A stretch of DNA of 64,000 bases from Bacillus mycoides (GCF_018742245.1 NZ_CP036132.1:3281001-3345000), one strand, 5' to 3'. Positions 19,014 through 27,740 are shown, counted from the stretch's first letter. Numbers and translations are program-made. Notes: generated from the letters alone by a model not told the origin.

Positions 19014-19910
19014 TTAGCTCATATATTTCAGAGCTAAGTAATAACAGCCTAATGTAGATGATACATCTTCTAAAATAAATTGCACTTCCGGTTTTTCTTG
19101 TTTAATTTTTTCAATAAAGGAAGTTTGTACAATCTGTATATTAGTTAACACACTTCCTTTAATAGCAATTGTAACATTGTTGTCAAAATTTAATTTTCCA
19201 CAAACATCAAGCGTAATCTTGGCAAGGTGACAGCCTGCTTGTTTGAGAATATTCTTTGCAAAATCATCACCTGCTTTTGCTTGTTGAACGATTATTGGAA
19301 CAAAAGAAGCAATCTCTGCCTTAGTTGAGGAATAAATAAATTTTTTTAACTCAAGCACACTCTGATAACCAAGTTTTGTTAGTATCAACTTAGTTAGGTC
19401 ACTATAATTTAATCCCTCATCTTCTTCTTGCGTCATTTTCATGAAAACCTGCATAGCAATCCAATAGCCACTTCCTTCATCACCAAGAATATGTCCCCAG
19501 CCACCTGCCAATTTTTCAGTATCATTTTGAACTCCAATACTAACAGATCCTGTCCCTGAAATTGTTAAGATACCATTTTTCCCCTTTAGTAAAGCAGCAT
19601 GTGCAATAATTCCATCATTTACAATCATAAATGGAATATTAAACGCATCAGAAAGAGCATCTTTTATACCTTTTGTATTTTTAACCCCTCCATACCCCGC
19701 TAACCCTAAGCATATATACTGGCATTCTTCATTTTTCAAAGGAACTAAGCATTTTGCAATAGCATCAATAATGTTAATAAGAGCTTGCTCTTCATTTAAA
19801 AGTAAGTTTCCGTATCCTGCTTTACCTTCACTTATTTTTTCACCAGTTAAATCATAAGCCACTGCTTCAGTTTTAGTGCCACCACCGTCTACTCCGATAA
19901 TATAATTCAT
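19014..19910 (-). CDS. BadF/BadG/BcrA/BcrD-type ATPase, amino-sugar kinase
   Basis: Actin-fold (ASKHA) kinase of 298 residues. The phosphate-1 loop is IGVDGGGTKTEA (about residues 5-16), the phosphate-2 region is ISGTGSVSIG (about 117-126), followed by GGWGHILGDEGSGYWIA. This is the GlcNAc-kinase/MurK-like branch, which phosphorylates free GlcNAc and/or MurNAc at C6 or C1. In this locus it would capture the non-phosphorylated sugar released by MupG or the GH4 enzyme. A GAGGAGG site lies 6 nt upstream, and a bcr1 repeat ends only 18 bp before the start. Confidence 0.85.
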   Translation of the reverse strand: MNYIIGVDGGGTKTEAVAYDLTGEKISEGKAGYGNLLLNEEQALINIIDAIAKCLVPLKNEECQYICLGLAGYGGVKNTKGIKDALSDAFNIPFMIVNDGIIAHAALLKGKNGILTISGTGSVSIGVQNDTEKLAGGWGHILGDEGSGYWIAMQVFMKMTQEEDEGLNYSDLTKLILTKLGYQSVLELKKFIYSSTKAEIASFVPIIVQQAKAGDDFAKNILKQAGCHLAKITLDVCGKLNFDNNVTIAIKGSVLTNIQIVQTSFIEKIKQEKPEVQFILEDVSSTLGCYYLALKYMS

Positions 19911-19928
19911 ATAGATTCCTCCTCATTC

Positions 19929-20087
19929 ATAAAGTAAAACTTCAATCAGTGGGTGTTTTCTTCATCCCCTATTGATTATTCCACCTAACCAAACGAGCTT
20001 TTATAGGTAGTTTACCTCCTACCTAACATCTTCGCTTCCACCAAATTTTGAGGTAAAATTATTCCTATCCTCGAATAGTGGGATAAA
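19929..20087 (+). repeat. bcr1 repeat, copy 2
   Basis: A 159-bp element bounded by ATAAA (19929-19933 and 20083-20087). It is more diverged than the others in the middle (GAGCTTTTATAGGTAGTT instead of GGGTATTTACGGGCAGTT). It lies between the mupG terminator and the kinase gene, antisense relative to the copies next to other genes. Confidence 0.85.
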
Positions 20088-20092
20088 CAAAA

Positions 20093-20121
20093 AAAGGAAG
20101 GAGCGTTCTGTTCCTTCCTTT
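20093..20121 (-). terminator. Terminator after mupG
   Basis: AAAGGAAGGA pairs with TCCTTCCTTT and is followed on the minus strand by seven T residues. It splits the amino-sugar cluster into a murQ-to-mupG unit and a kinase-regulator unit. Confidence 0.85.
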
Positions 20122-20151
20122 CCCCTTGGTTTGAGATTTTTTTCGATAAAA

Positions 20152-21237
20152 TCACTTAATTAAAAATTGGAATTTCTCCCAAGGATTTAGGTAATCAAGG
20201 AGAAAAATTTCTTCCTCAACTATCCTGCCAACTACATTTGTTTTACCTGAATTCTGCATTTCTTTCAATGCAATTTGCAGTTCACCTTTATATTGTCCGT
20301 ATAGCTTATTTTCAATTAAAATATCTCCCCTTCTAATATCAGGGGTATATGTTGGTTCAAATTCTTCTCGTTTATATTTTACACGTGATTGAGTCGAGCG
20401 AATAAGATATTCTGAAACGTCTCCACGATAGAAGTGAGGTTCTTCTAGCACAATCTTTTTTTCTAACTCTGTAATCGTATCATATAGTTCTATATTAAAC
20501 GTACATAGCTCACGGTTTAATTTACCGAGCGCTTCTAATTCAACCTCTGATGCATATGCGTTAGCAATAATCACATCATCAATTACTTCTGTTGCAAATA
20601 AGTGTTTCGCTTGCGTTACTATTGGTAATTCACGATGCATTTCAAGTGTACATAAACCTTCCGTTACTGGCCAAGGCCCATAAGTTGCTGCGTGCGAACT
20701 GATGAATGCGGACGTTCGAATATTATGAAGTTTAAATTTTTCACAACACTTTAGAAAATGATCATAACTTAATCCTGCATAACGATGAGGATAGAAGTTA
20801 TGTGAACCTACTAAGTTCTCTTTATTAGGCTTATAAGCAATAATATTATCTAAATAATTCGTTGCATTACTCATATTAATTTCGATTTTTAAATTATAGG
20901 GATTATATGTCATGATAGACTCTTCATTCCCTGTAAACCCCATATCCAGACGAATTCCATACGCTCCTAAATCAGAAAAGAATGATAAATCAGCATAGGA
21001 TATATCTAAATCCCCAAATACTCGAGGAGAAATATCGACCATTACTTCCATGCCTAATTGATTTGCAAATTCAATTATTTCTTTAAATTCCTTAATAATT
21101 TTTTCTTTATCACCTTCTACCGAAAGTAGGCAAGTAAAGATTTTTTTGAACCCATATTTTTGCGCCAGTACAATATACTCTTTATCCTTTTCTATAGTTG
21201 AATGTTCCGGGTAAATAGAAATACCTAATTTTCTCAT
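20152..21237 (-). CDS. mupG: MupG-type 6-phospho-N-acetylmuramidase (DUF871)
   Basis: A 361-residue protein with an N-terminal TIM barrel (GISIYPEHST at residues 5-14; SHNFYPHRYAGLSYDHFL at about 143-160) and a C-terminal cyclophilin-like domain (from about 245). This is the DUF871/MupG family; the characterised S. aureus member cleaves MurNAc-6-P-GlcNAc to MurNAc-6-P and GlcNAc. Adjacent PTS genes and murQ fit that role. A GGTGG lies upstream of the ATG, and the EIIA gene ends 33 bp before it. The closest alternative would be an uncharacterised phospho-glycosidase of the same fold. Confidence 0.85.
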   Translation of the reverse strand: MRKLGISIYPEHSTIEKDKEYIVLAQKYGFKKIFTCLLSVEGDKEKIIKEFKEIIEFANQLGMEVMVDISPRVFGDLDISYADLSFFSDLGAYGIRLDMGFTGNEESIMTYNPYNLKIEINMSNATNYLDNIIAYKPNKENLVGSHNFYPHRYAGLSYDHFLKCCEKFKLHNIRTSAFISSHAATYGPWPVTEGLCTLEMHRELPIVTQAKHLFATEVIDDVIIANAYASEVELEALGKLNRELCTFNIELYDTITELEKKIVLEEPHFYRGDVSEYLIRSTQSRVKYKREEFEPTYTPDIRRGDILIENKLYGQYKGELQIALKEMQNSGKTNVVGRIVEEEIFLLDYLNPWEKFQFLIK

Positions 21238-21270
21238 CTTTAAACCACCTTTACCTTTCTACATCCTTCA

Positions 21271-21600
21271 TTATTGCTGTGGTGCTAGTTTTTTTATAAT
21301 GCGAATCATATGTTCAATCAGCTTTTGTTCACTTATCGCTGTCATTAAGTGATCTTGAGCATGGATCATTAACAATGTTTTTTCACTTTGAACTCCATTC
21401 AATTCCGCTTGAATTAACTTTGTTTGTGTTCTATGAGCCAAGCTAAGTTCTTCCCCAGCTTGGTTGATAAGTTCTTCCGCTCTTTCGAAGTTAAATTCTT
21501 CTGCGGCTGTTAATGCTTCATAAGCTAGTCCTCTTGCATTTCCACCGTGAGAAATAATTTCAAAAATTTCCATTTCATTATTATTGATTTCTGTTGACAT
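21271..21600 (-). CDS. PTS lactose/cellobiose-type EIIA
   Basis: A 109-residue soluble phosphocarrier. It contains the lactose-family EIIA phosphorylation site around the histidine in MIHAQDHLMTAI (about residues 78-89) and the trimer-forming helices (GGNARGLAYEALTAAEEF). It takes phosphate from HPr and passes it to the EIIB encoded 3 kb upstream in the same operon. An AGGAGT site lies 6 nt before the ATG. Confidence 0.9.
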   Translation of the reverse strand: MSTEINNNEMEIFEIISHGGNARGLAYEALTAAEEFNFERAEELINQAGEELSLAHRTQTKLIQAELNGVQSEKTLLMIHAQDHLMTAISEQKLIEHMIRIIKKLAPQQ

Positions 21601-21716
21601 ATCATAACACTCCTAATTGTAATAAATTATAGACACGGCATTCTCTAAAAGAATCGATATTTCAGAGAATATCAGATTTCAATTAGTCCTTAATATTAAA
21701 TTTATTAGTATTCTAA

Positions 21717-23039
21717 TCATCTAAAAAATAGTGGTAAATACTCTTTATGCGCTTTTAATAGTTTCTGTAATACAGCTTCTGCTAAATCATCGCTTGGAAT
21801 AAGCGGGTTAATTGATAAGGCTAATAAAGCCTTATCATAAGAACCTGTTACAGCTGCCTCAGCGCCTACTCTTTCAAATGATTTGATTTGTTGAATTAAC
21901 CCTTGAACTTGAACTGGTAATTTCCCCATTGTTATAGGAACTGGTCCATTTTTTGTTACAATACAACTGACTTCGACAGCTGAATCATAATCGATTTCGG
22001 TAATGGATCCTTTGTTCTGGACATTTAATACTTGAATGTCTTTTTTATCATTATAAATAGAAGAAATAACATTACACGCTGCGTCACTATAATACGCACC
22101 ACCTCGTTTTTCTAATTGAGGAGGTTTAATGTCAAGTTTTTCATCTTTGTATAAATCAAATAGATCTTCCTCTAGTTTTTTGACAATTTCAGCACGGGTT
22201 TGCCCTGATTTAAATGCTTCTAATTCTTCTTCTAAAATATTTTTTGTTTTGTAATAATAACGATGATATGGGCATGGTACTACACCTAATGACTTCAAAA
22301 ATCTTGGATTCCAAGGAAGAGGTGCAATATTCTTCATTGTCATTTGGATTTCTGGATTTCCTAGCATATCAAGCACTTTCTCTGTCACTTCCTGATCATC
22401 AACGTACACGTGTGTCCCAAACACCATGTGGTTTAATCCAGCAAAATCAATATGTACTCTCCCCATCTCCACACCTAACATTTTTGAAATAGACATATGC
22501 ATATTAAATGGCACATTACATACACCAATAACCTTTTTATGCTTGCTGTAACGAAGAAGAGCCTCCGTTACCATTCCAGCAGGATTTGTAAAATTAATTA
22601 ACCATGCATTTGGGCAAAGTTCTTGCATTTCTTCTGCGATTTCTAGAAGCACTGGGATTGTTCGTAATGCTTTAAATAGCCCACCTGCACCATTTGTTTC
22701 TTGTCCAATTAATCCCAGTTGTAAAGGAATACGTTCGTCTTTAACTCGAGCATCTAGTAAACCGACTCTCATTTGCGTTGTCACAAAATCAGCACTCTGT
22801 AAAGCTTGACGACGGTCTAATGTTAAATGAATTTCCATTGGAACTCCTGCTTTTTCAACCATTCTTCGTGCTAAGGCCCCTACAATTTCAAGTTTTTCTC
22901 TTCCTTCCTCAATATCCACTAACCAAATTTCTCTAACTGGTAGCTCATCGTAACGTTTAATGAAACCTTCAATTAATTCTGGCGTGTAACTGGATCCGCC
23001 ACCAATTGTAGCAATTTTTATTCCTTTTTGCTTTTCCAT
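21717..23039 (-). CDS. GH4 family 6-phospho-beta-glucosidase-like enzyme
   Basis: NAD+- and metal-dependent phospho-glycosidase of glycoside hydrolase family 4, 440 residues. The N-terminal dinucleotide loop is ATIGGGSSYTPELIEGF (about residues 10-26), the NPAGMVTEA segment is about 151-159, and the metal-binding Cys and His lie in GVCNVPFNMH and GLNHMVFG. It would split phosphorylated beta-disaccharides imported by the neighbouring PTS. In this context the substrate could be a chitobiose- or muropeptide-type phosphodisaccharide rather than cellobiose-P. Confidence 0.88.
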   Translation of the reverse strand: MEKQKGIKIATIGGGSSYTPELIEGFIKRYDELPVREIWLVDIEEGREKLEIVGALARRMVEKAGVPMEIHLTLDRRQALQSADFVTTQMRVGLLDARVKDERIPLQLGLIGQETNGAGGLFKALRTIPVLLEIAEEMQELCPNAWLINFTNPAGMVTEALLRYSKHKKVIGVCNVPFNMHMSISKMLGVEMGRVHIDFAGLNHMVFGTHVYVDDQEVTEKVLDMLGNPEIQMTMKNIAPLPWNPRFLKSLGVVPCPYHRYYYKTKNILEEELEAFKSGQTRAEIVKKLEEDLFDLYKDEKLDIKPPQLEKRGGAYYSDAACNVISSIYNDKKDIQVLNVQNKGSITEIDYDSAVEVSCIVTKNGPVPITMGKLPVQVQGLIQQIKSFERVGAEAAVTGSYDKALLALSINPLIPSDDLAEAVLQKLLKAHKEYLPLFFR

Positions 23040-23082
23040 TTCACTAACACCTCATTTTAGATAACGAACTTTTTCTTTTCAT

Positions 23083-23367
23083 TTACGCATAGACAATAGG
23101 GTAACAAATTAGTGCACTCACTACTATTAAAGACAAGAACAAAATTAACGCTTGTTTCTTGTTTTTAAACTTACCTTCAACCAAAGTAATAACAACAGTT
23201 AATCCTGCACTGAAGGCAAAGGTATTACCTAGGTACAATGACAATTGTTTATCTATCCCACCTACATTCATTAAAGGATTAAAGATAAGATTAAAAACAA
23301 GAATAAAACTAAAAAGTAAAAATGCACTTTTGTAACTAAAAAAGTGAATTTTGGATGTTGAATTCAT
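23083..23367 (-). CDS. Small three-helix membrane protein in the PTS operon
   Basis: A 94-residue hydrophobic protein with three predicted transmembrane segments (about residues 13-31, 44-62 and 74-92) and a basic loop GKFKNKKQ between the last two. It lies between the EIIC and GH4 genes with 40-70 bp gaps, so it is probably co-transcribed. An AGAAGGGGG site lies upstream. I do not recognise a family; it may assist the EIIC permease. Confidence 0.65.
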   Translation of the reverse strand: MNSTSKIHFFSYKSAFLLFSFILVFNLIFNPLMNVGGIDKQLSLYLGNTFAFSAGLTVVITLVEGKFKNKKQALILFLSLIVVSALICYPIVYA

Positions 23368-23438
23368 TTTTATCCCCCTTCTCTTTTCATATTAAAAGGA
23401 GCTTGAAGCAATTAGTCCCAAACTCCTTTCAGATATTT

Positions 23439-24734
23439 TTATAAGGCCACGTTCGTGTCTTCTGTTGTTTCTGATGTATTTTCTTGTTCTAAAAGCTTTT
23501 TATCATACATTTTAAAGAATGGTAGATAAATAGTAACTGAGATTGCAAGATTGACTAATACAAGAATAATTGCTCTCCAATCACCGCCTGTTGAAAGATA
23601 GGCACCTATTGGGGCTGGCAATGTCCATGGAACCATTACATACGTTGGATTAACTAATCCTATTGACGTCGCGATGTACGCAAGTGTCGCACCAATTAAT
23701 GGTGTTATAACAAACGGAATAATTAAGATTGGATTTAGTACAATTGGCATCCCAAAAATAACAGGTTCATTGATGTTAAATATGCTTGGAACAATTGTCG
23801 CTCTCGCCATCGTCTTACTATAACTAGATTTTGCTGTTAATAACATAGCAATTACTAATCCTAATGTTGCACCAGAACCACCAATCCAAATAAACCATTG
23901 GAAGAATGTTTCAGGAGCTATGTGCGGAATTGCCTCCCCAGCTGCAACTGCTGCTGAATTATTAGCTAAGTAAACTTCCCAAACTGGACGAGCAACAGCA
24001 CCTACAACTGATACCCCATGAATACCGAATGCCCAGAAGAATGTTATTAAAAAGACAGGAATTAATACGCCCGGTAATGTATCTCCTGCTTTAATAAGTG
24101 GTGCAACAGCTTTATCAACAAGAGAATGTAAATCAATACCTAAGACTACTGTAATTAATGTCATGATAACCAATACGATTGTAACTGGTATTAACGCTTC
24201 AAACGAACGGGCTACAGAAGCTGGAACAGACTCTGGCATTTTTATTGTAATATTTTTGTTCTTACATAGACGTAAAGTTTCAACCGCAAATATGGAAACA
24301 ATCATCCCTACAAAGAGTCCATGTCCGCCAAGATTTGACATTGGCAACACAAAACCTACACCCTCTATCATTTTTACACCTATTGTAAACAAGAAGGCAG
24401 CTACCGATAGTAATCCTCCTGATAGAGGATCTAACTTATAACTTTGAGACAAACTATAACCTATTCCAAAAGTAATATATAAGGTCATAATAAACATCGT
24501 TAATCGATAGGGTATTAAAATATCTGCGACATGTTTTGCTGCCCATTCACCTATTGCGGAATCTGCTGCTACAGGTGGGAACGCAATAATAAGAAATAAG
24601 CTCCCGAAGATGATGAATGGTAGAGCGGAAACTACCCCGTCACGTATTGCACGTAAATGTTTTTGCTCAGACAATTTAGCCATGGGTGTTGAAAGATTAT
24701 TTTCTAAAAAATCAATAAACTTATTCATTTGCAT
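23439..24734 (-). CDS. PTS lactose/cellobiose-type EIIC permease
   Basis: Membrane channel component of a sugar PTS, 431 residues with about ten hydrophobic segments. The cytoplasmic N-terminus (FLENNLSTPMAKLSEQKHLRAIRDG) and the conserved loop FNINEPVIFGMPIVLNP (about residues 318-334) are the hallmarks of the lactose/cellobiose EIIC family. EIIB and EIIA are encoded separately in the same operon. Two ATG codons six bases apart are possible starts. The murQ and mupG context suggests an amino-sugar disaccharide as substrate. Confidence 0.9.
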   Translation of the reverse strand: MQMNKFIDFLENNLSTPMAKLSEQKHLRAIRDGVVSALPFIIFGSLFLIIAFPPVAADSAIGEWAAKHVADILIPYRLTMFIMTLYITFGIGYSLSQSYKLDPLSGGLLSVAAFLFTIGVKMIEGVGFVLPMSNLGGHGLFVGMIVSIFAVETLRLCKNKNITIKMPESVPASVARSFEALIPVTIVLVIMTLITVVLGIDLHSLVDKAVAPLIKAGDTLPGVLIPVFLITFFWAFGIHGVSVVGAVARPVWEVYLANNSAAVAAGEAIPHIAPETFFQWFIWIGGSGATLGLVIAMLLTAKSSYSKTMARATIVPSIFNINEPVIFGMPIVLNPILIIPFVITPLIGATLAYIATSIGLVNPTYVMVPWTLPAPIGAYLSTGGDWRAIILVLVNLAISVTIYLPFFKMYDKKLLEQENTSETTEDTNVAL

Positions 24735-24778
24735 TTTCCCCTTTAGCCATTTAATGGTTAAACCTATTTGTTAGATTA

Positions 24779-25084
24779 TTACTTTACTAGTTCATTTACT
24801 AACTTTAATAGAGTGGGTCCACCCAGAGGACTATACGCTTGAGCTGGGATTACTTGACATGGTACTCCTGCTTCATCTGCAGAGTTTTTAAAACTATCAA
24901 AGCGATGTTTGACTTGTGGGGCTACCATTGCAACATCCCAACCATTACGTACTTCTAAATCAAATTCTTGAGTACCAACTGCCAATACCTCTAAATCTAT
25001 CCCTTGTTTTCCACCTTCCTTTTTTAAAGCGTTTACAATAATTGCACTTGACATTCCACCAGAACATACGAATAATACCTTCAT
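24779..25084 (-). CDS. PTS lactose/cellobiose-type EIIB
   Basis: A 101-residue soluble phosphotransferase subunit. The active-site cysteine lies in the N-terminal P-loop-like motif VLFVCSGGMSSAI (Cys7). The later motif VAMVAPQVKHRF is typical of cellobiose EIIB. It receives phosphate from EIIA and phosphorylates the incoming sugar. The gene lies 40 bp after murQ and 45 bp before EIIC. Confidence 0.9.
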   Translation of the reverse strand: MKVLFVCSGGMSSAIIVNALKKEGGKQGIDLEVLAVGTQEFDLEVRNGWDVAMVAPQVKHRFDSFKNSADEAGVPCQVIPAQAYSPLGGPTLLKLVNELVK

Positions 25085-25123
25085 CTTTATTCCCCCTACT
25101 ACTTCTTTTTTATTTAATAAACT

Positions 25124-26008
25124 TTAAATCGCTTTTCTTATAAATCCTTCTGCTGCTTTTAAGCGTTCTACCGCTTCTTCATAAGAAACATTTGTCAAAA
25201 TCATGACAATAGCAATTTTAGGCTGATTATTTGCCTTTACTAAGTATTCTTCTGCCACTTTGTAACTGCATTCAGTGGCATCCATAATAATACGTTTTGC
25301 ACGTTCAACTAGCTTTTCATTTGTTAACTGTAAATCTACCATTAAGTTCCCATAAACTTTTCCAATTCCAACCATAGAAGCTGTCGAGAGCATGTTACAT
25401 ACTAATTTTTGAGCCGTTCCGGCTTTTAAGCGAGTAGATCCCGTCAGTACCTCTGGTCCGTTTACAACTTCAATAGCAACTGTGGCAATTTTTCCAATCT
25501 CTGACTCTTTATTACAACTTATTGAAACTGTACCTGCCCCAAGTTGATTTGCATAATTTAAACCTGCAATAACATAAGGAGTACGCCCACTTGCAGCAAT
25601 ACCTACTACAACATCCTTACTAGTTAATTGAATTTCCTTTAGATCTTTAAGGCTTAATGTAAAACTATCTTCTGCCCCTTCAACCGCCTTAATAAATGCA
25701 CCTTCTCCACCTGCGATTAGGCCTATTACTTTACTAGAATCAGTGTTAAACGTTGGTGGACATTCTACAGCATCCAACAATCCAATCCGTCCACTTGTTC
25801 CAGCACCTATATAGATTAATCTACCTCCTTGTTTCATTGCTGCAACAATCATCTCTACAGCCTTTGCAATTTGAGGAAGTTCCTTTTGAACACAGTAAGC
25901 AACTTTTATGTCTTCTTCATTCATCACCTCCAGTAAATTAAGCGTTTTCATTTCATCTAAAAACATAGTCTTTTCATTGCGACATTCCGTTGTTAAATGT
26001 TCTATCAT
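25124..26008 (-). CDS. murQ: N-acetylmuramic acid 6-phosphate etherase
   Basis: Cleaves the lactyl ether of MurNAc-6-P to GlcNAc-6-P and lactate in the cytoplasm, 294 residues. The SIS domain shows the MurQ signature IYIGAGTSGRIGLLDAVECPPTF (read as GAGTSGR then DAVECPPTF, about residues 57-77) and GIAASGRTPYV. A C-terminal UBA-like helix bundle follows. The ATG at 26008 is preferred because AGAGGG lies 9 nt upstream; an in-frame ATG at 26017 sits on the ribosome-binding site. It is the first gene of the PTS/mupG operon and is divergent from anmK. Confidence 0.93.
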   Translation of the reverse strand: MIEHLTTECRNEKTMFLDEMKTLNLLEVMNEEDIKVAYCVQKELPQIAKAVEMIVAAMKQGGRLIYIGAGTSGRIGLLDAVECPPTFNTDSSKVIGLIAGGEGAFIKAVEGAEDSFTLSLKDLKEIQLTSKDVVVGIAASGRTPYVIAGLNYANQLGAGTVSISCNKESEIGKIATVAIEVVNGPEVLTGSTRLKAGTAQKLVCNMLSTASMVGIGKVYGNLMVDLQLTNEKLVERAKRIIMDATECSYKVAEEYLVKANNQPKIAIVMILTNVSYEEAVERLKAAEGFIRKAI

Positions 26009-26056
26009 ATACACCATCCCTCTACCATTCGTAATCTAATCGCTTTCTTTGATACG

Positions 26057-26085
26057 ACTATAACACCACTAAAAATAAATTTCAA
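26057..26085 (-). promoter_or_regulatory. Promoter of the murQ operon
   Basis: On the minus strand TTGAAA (26085-26080) is followed after 17 bp by TATAGT (26062-26057). The -35 box lies inside an inverted repeat that could be the regulator's operator. Confidence 0.65.
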
Positions 26086-26116
26086 TTATTTTCCGTAAAA
26101 TTAAAATGAAATTTCA
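26077..26116. promoter_or_regulatory. Candidate RpiR/MurR operator
   Basis: AAATTTCA (26077-26084) and TGAAATTTCA (26107-26116) form an imperfect long inverted repeat with AT-rich inner arms. It covers the murQ -35 box and lies upstream of the anmK promoter, so one regulator could control both directions. Confidence 0.5.
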
Positions 26117-26124
26117 AAACTGTA

Positions 26125-26153
26125 TATACAACTAGAATATTAGCGAGTATAAT
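26125..26153 (+). promoter_or_regulatory. Promoter of anmK
   Basis: TATACA (26125-26130), 17-bp spacer, TATAAT (26148-26153). The predicted start is near 26160. Confidence 0.55.
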
Positions 26154-26159
26154 ACATAA

Positions 26160-26174
26160 TTGTTAACGCTTACA
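26160..26174. promoter_or_regulatory. Putative cre (CcpA) site at the anmK transcription start
   Basis: TTGTTAACGCTTACA matches the cre consensus WTGNAANCGNWNNCW at all but one specified position. It covers the predicted start site, a position where CcpA acts as a repressor. Confidence 0.6.
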
Positions 26175-26272
26175 AAAATATAAACTATACGGATCAGAAA
26201 GAAATTCATGCTATTGAGTAAAAGTAAATTAACAAGGAACTTAAAAATCTATGTAAAGTAGGTGTAATGATA

Positions 26273-27451
26273 ATGTACATTGTTGGGTTAATGTCTGGAA
26301 CATCATTAGATGGTATTGATGCTGCGCTTGTACGTGTGAATAATAGCGGCGTAAGGACGGAAATAGAAATGATTGAGTTTCTAACATATCCTTTCCCAAA
26401 AGATGTTGAAGGAGAAATTATACAGTCTTTGTCTGTAGATACATCTAACGTGCAACTAATTTGTAGTTTAAATTTTAAGCTCGGAAAATTATTTGCAGAT
26501 GCTACAAAGGAAGTTTGCAAGAAAGCTAAACTATCTTTAGAACAGTTGGACCTTATAGGATCCCATGGACAAACTCTTTACCATCAGCCTTTACAAGAAC
26601 AAAACTGGGTACCCTCAACGCTACAGATTGGTGAACCCTCGGTAATTGCTTATGAAACCAATACAACCGTAATATCTAACTTTCGTACTATGGACATGGC
26701 AGCAGGTGGACAAGGCGCTCCTCTGGTACCTTATACCGAATATATTCTTTATCGAAGTGAAACAAAGGGCAGATTGTTACAAAATATAGGAGGTATTGGG
26801 AATGTAACTGTTTTGCCTAAGCAAGCTTCACTAAATGATCTGTATGCCTTTGATACAGGTCCTGGGAATATGATTATCGATGAGGTATGTCGCCAATTGT
26901 TTAGCGTAGAATACGATGAAGGTGGTAATTTAGCGAAACAAGGAAAAATAAATGAACAGCTCTTATCATACTGTATAAACCATCCTTATATTATGAGCCC
27001 TCCCCCAAAAACAACAGGTAGAGAATTATTTGGGAAGCAGTATGTTGAAATACTATTAAATAAGTTTAATTCGCTTTCAAGCCACGATATAGTAGCGACT
27101 ATAACAATGTTTACAGCAAAATCCATTGTAGAGAACTATTGCAAATTTATCTTTCCACAAGTTAAAATCGACGAAGTCATTATTGGAGGTGGTGGCAGCT
27201 ATAATAAAACTTTACTCAACATGATTCAATCACTACTTGGGGAATCAATTCAAATTTACACCCAAGAAGAGTTAGGATACTCCTCGGAGGCTAAAGAAGC
27301 TGTAGCATTCGCTCTTCTGGCAAATGAAACCTACCATGGTAACGCAAGTAACGTTCCAAATGCTACAGGTGCAAAAGATGCTGTCATCCTAGGAAATGTA
27401 TCCTTCCCTCCCTCGAATCAGTGGATTAAGAAAAGAAATCCTATAGAATAA
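26273..27451 (+). CDS. anmK: Anhydro-N-acetylmuramic acid kinase
   Basis: Opens the 1,6-anhydro ring of anhMurNAc and phosphorylates it to MurNAc-6-P, feeding MurQ. The protein (392 residues) begins [19 protein letters not shown], the AnmK ATP-binding signature; the Mg/sugar region LIGSHGQT (about residues 91-98) and the [11 protein letters not shown] loop (about 196-206) follow. The ATG at 26273 sits 9 nt after GTAGGTG and is preferred over 26267. Its stop codon TAA lies inside the ATAAA border of a bcr1 remnant. AnmK is less usual in Gram-positives, which generate little anhMurNAc. Confidence 0.92.
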   Translation: MYIVGLMSGTSLDGIDAALVRVNNSGVRTEIEMIEFLTYPFPKDVEGEIIQSLSVDTSNVQLICSLNFKLGKLFADATKEVCKKAKLSLEQLDLIGSHGQTLYHQPLQEQNWVPSTLQIGEPSVIAYETNTTVISNFRTMDMAAGGQGAPLVPYTEYILYRSETKGRLLQNIGGIGNVTVLPKQASLNDLYAFDTGPGNMIIDEVCRQLFSVEYDEGGNLAKQGKINEQLLSYCINHPYIMSPPPKTTGRELFGKQYVEILLNKFNSLSSHDIVATITMFTAKSIVENYCKFIFPQVKIDEVIIGGGGSYNKTLLNMIQSLLGESIQIYTQEELGYSSEAKEAVAFALLANETYHGNASNVPNATGAKDAVILGNVSFPPSNQWIKKRNPIE

Positions 27452-27520
27452 AGTGAATTTTCCATCGCCAAAAAATTTTCTTCATCTCCAGCTGATTAGT
27501 AGATCTAACCAATCGGGATT
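27448..27520 (+). repeat. Truncated, degenerate bcr1 remnant
   Basis: ATAAAGTGAA, TTCATCTCCAGCTGATTA and ACCAATCGGGATTTTT align in order with the first half of the intact bcr1 copies; the second half is missing. The first ATAAA contains the anmK stop codon. Confidence 0.65.
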
Positions 27521-27740
27521 TTTCATATTATTTTTTGTACATGATCACTTTAAACGAATTTATTATCTTCACACACTAAATAATACAGTTACTATAATTA
27601 ACACAAATAGTTTTTAAGTGTCATTACCCTTTTTCATAAGAAATATCGCACTTCCTAGTGTCCATCCATATTTCCCCTTTCGTATAACAATTATGATAGA
27701 TAGGTCATTCGTACAAGCCGCACTTGTCCTGCTTACATAT
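27521..27740. other. Intergenic stretch upstream of the Gly/Cys-rich gene
   Basis: AT-rich sequence after the bcr1 remnant. I see no convincing ORF. The promoter of the Gly/Cys-rich gene is probably near 27660-27740, but no hexamer pair stands out. Confidence 0.4.
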
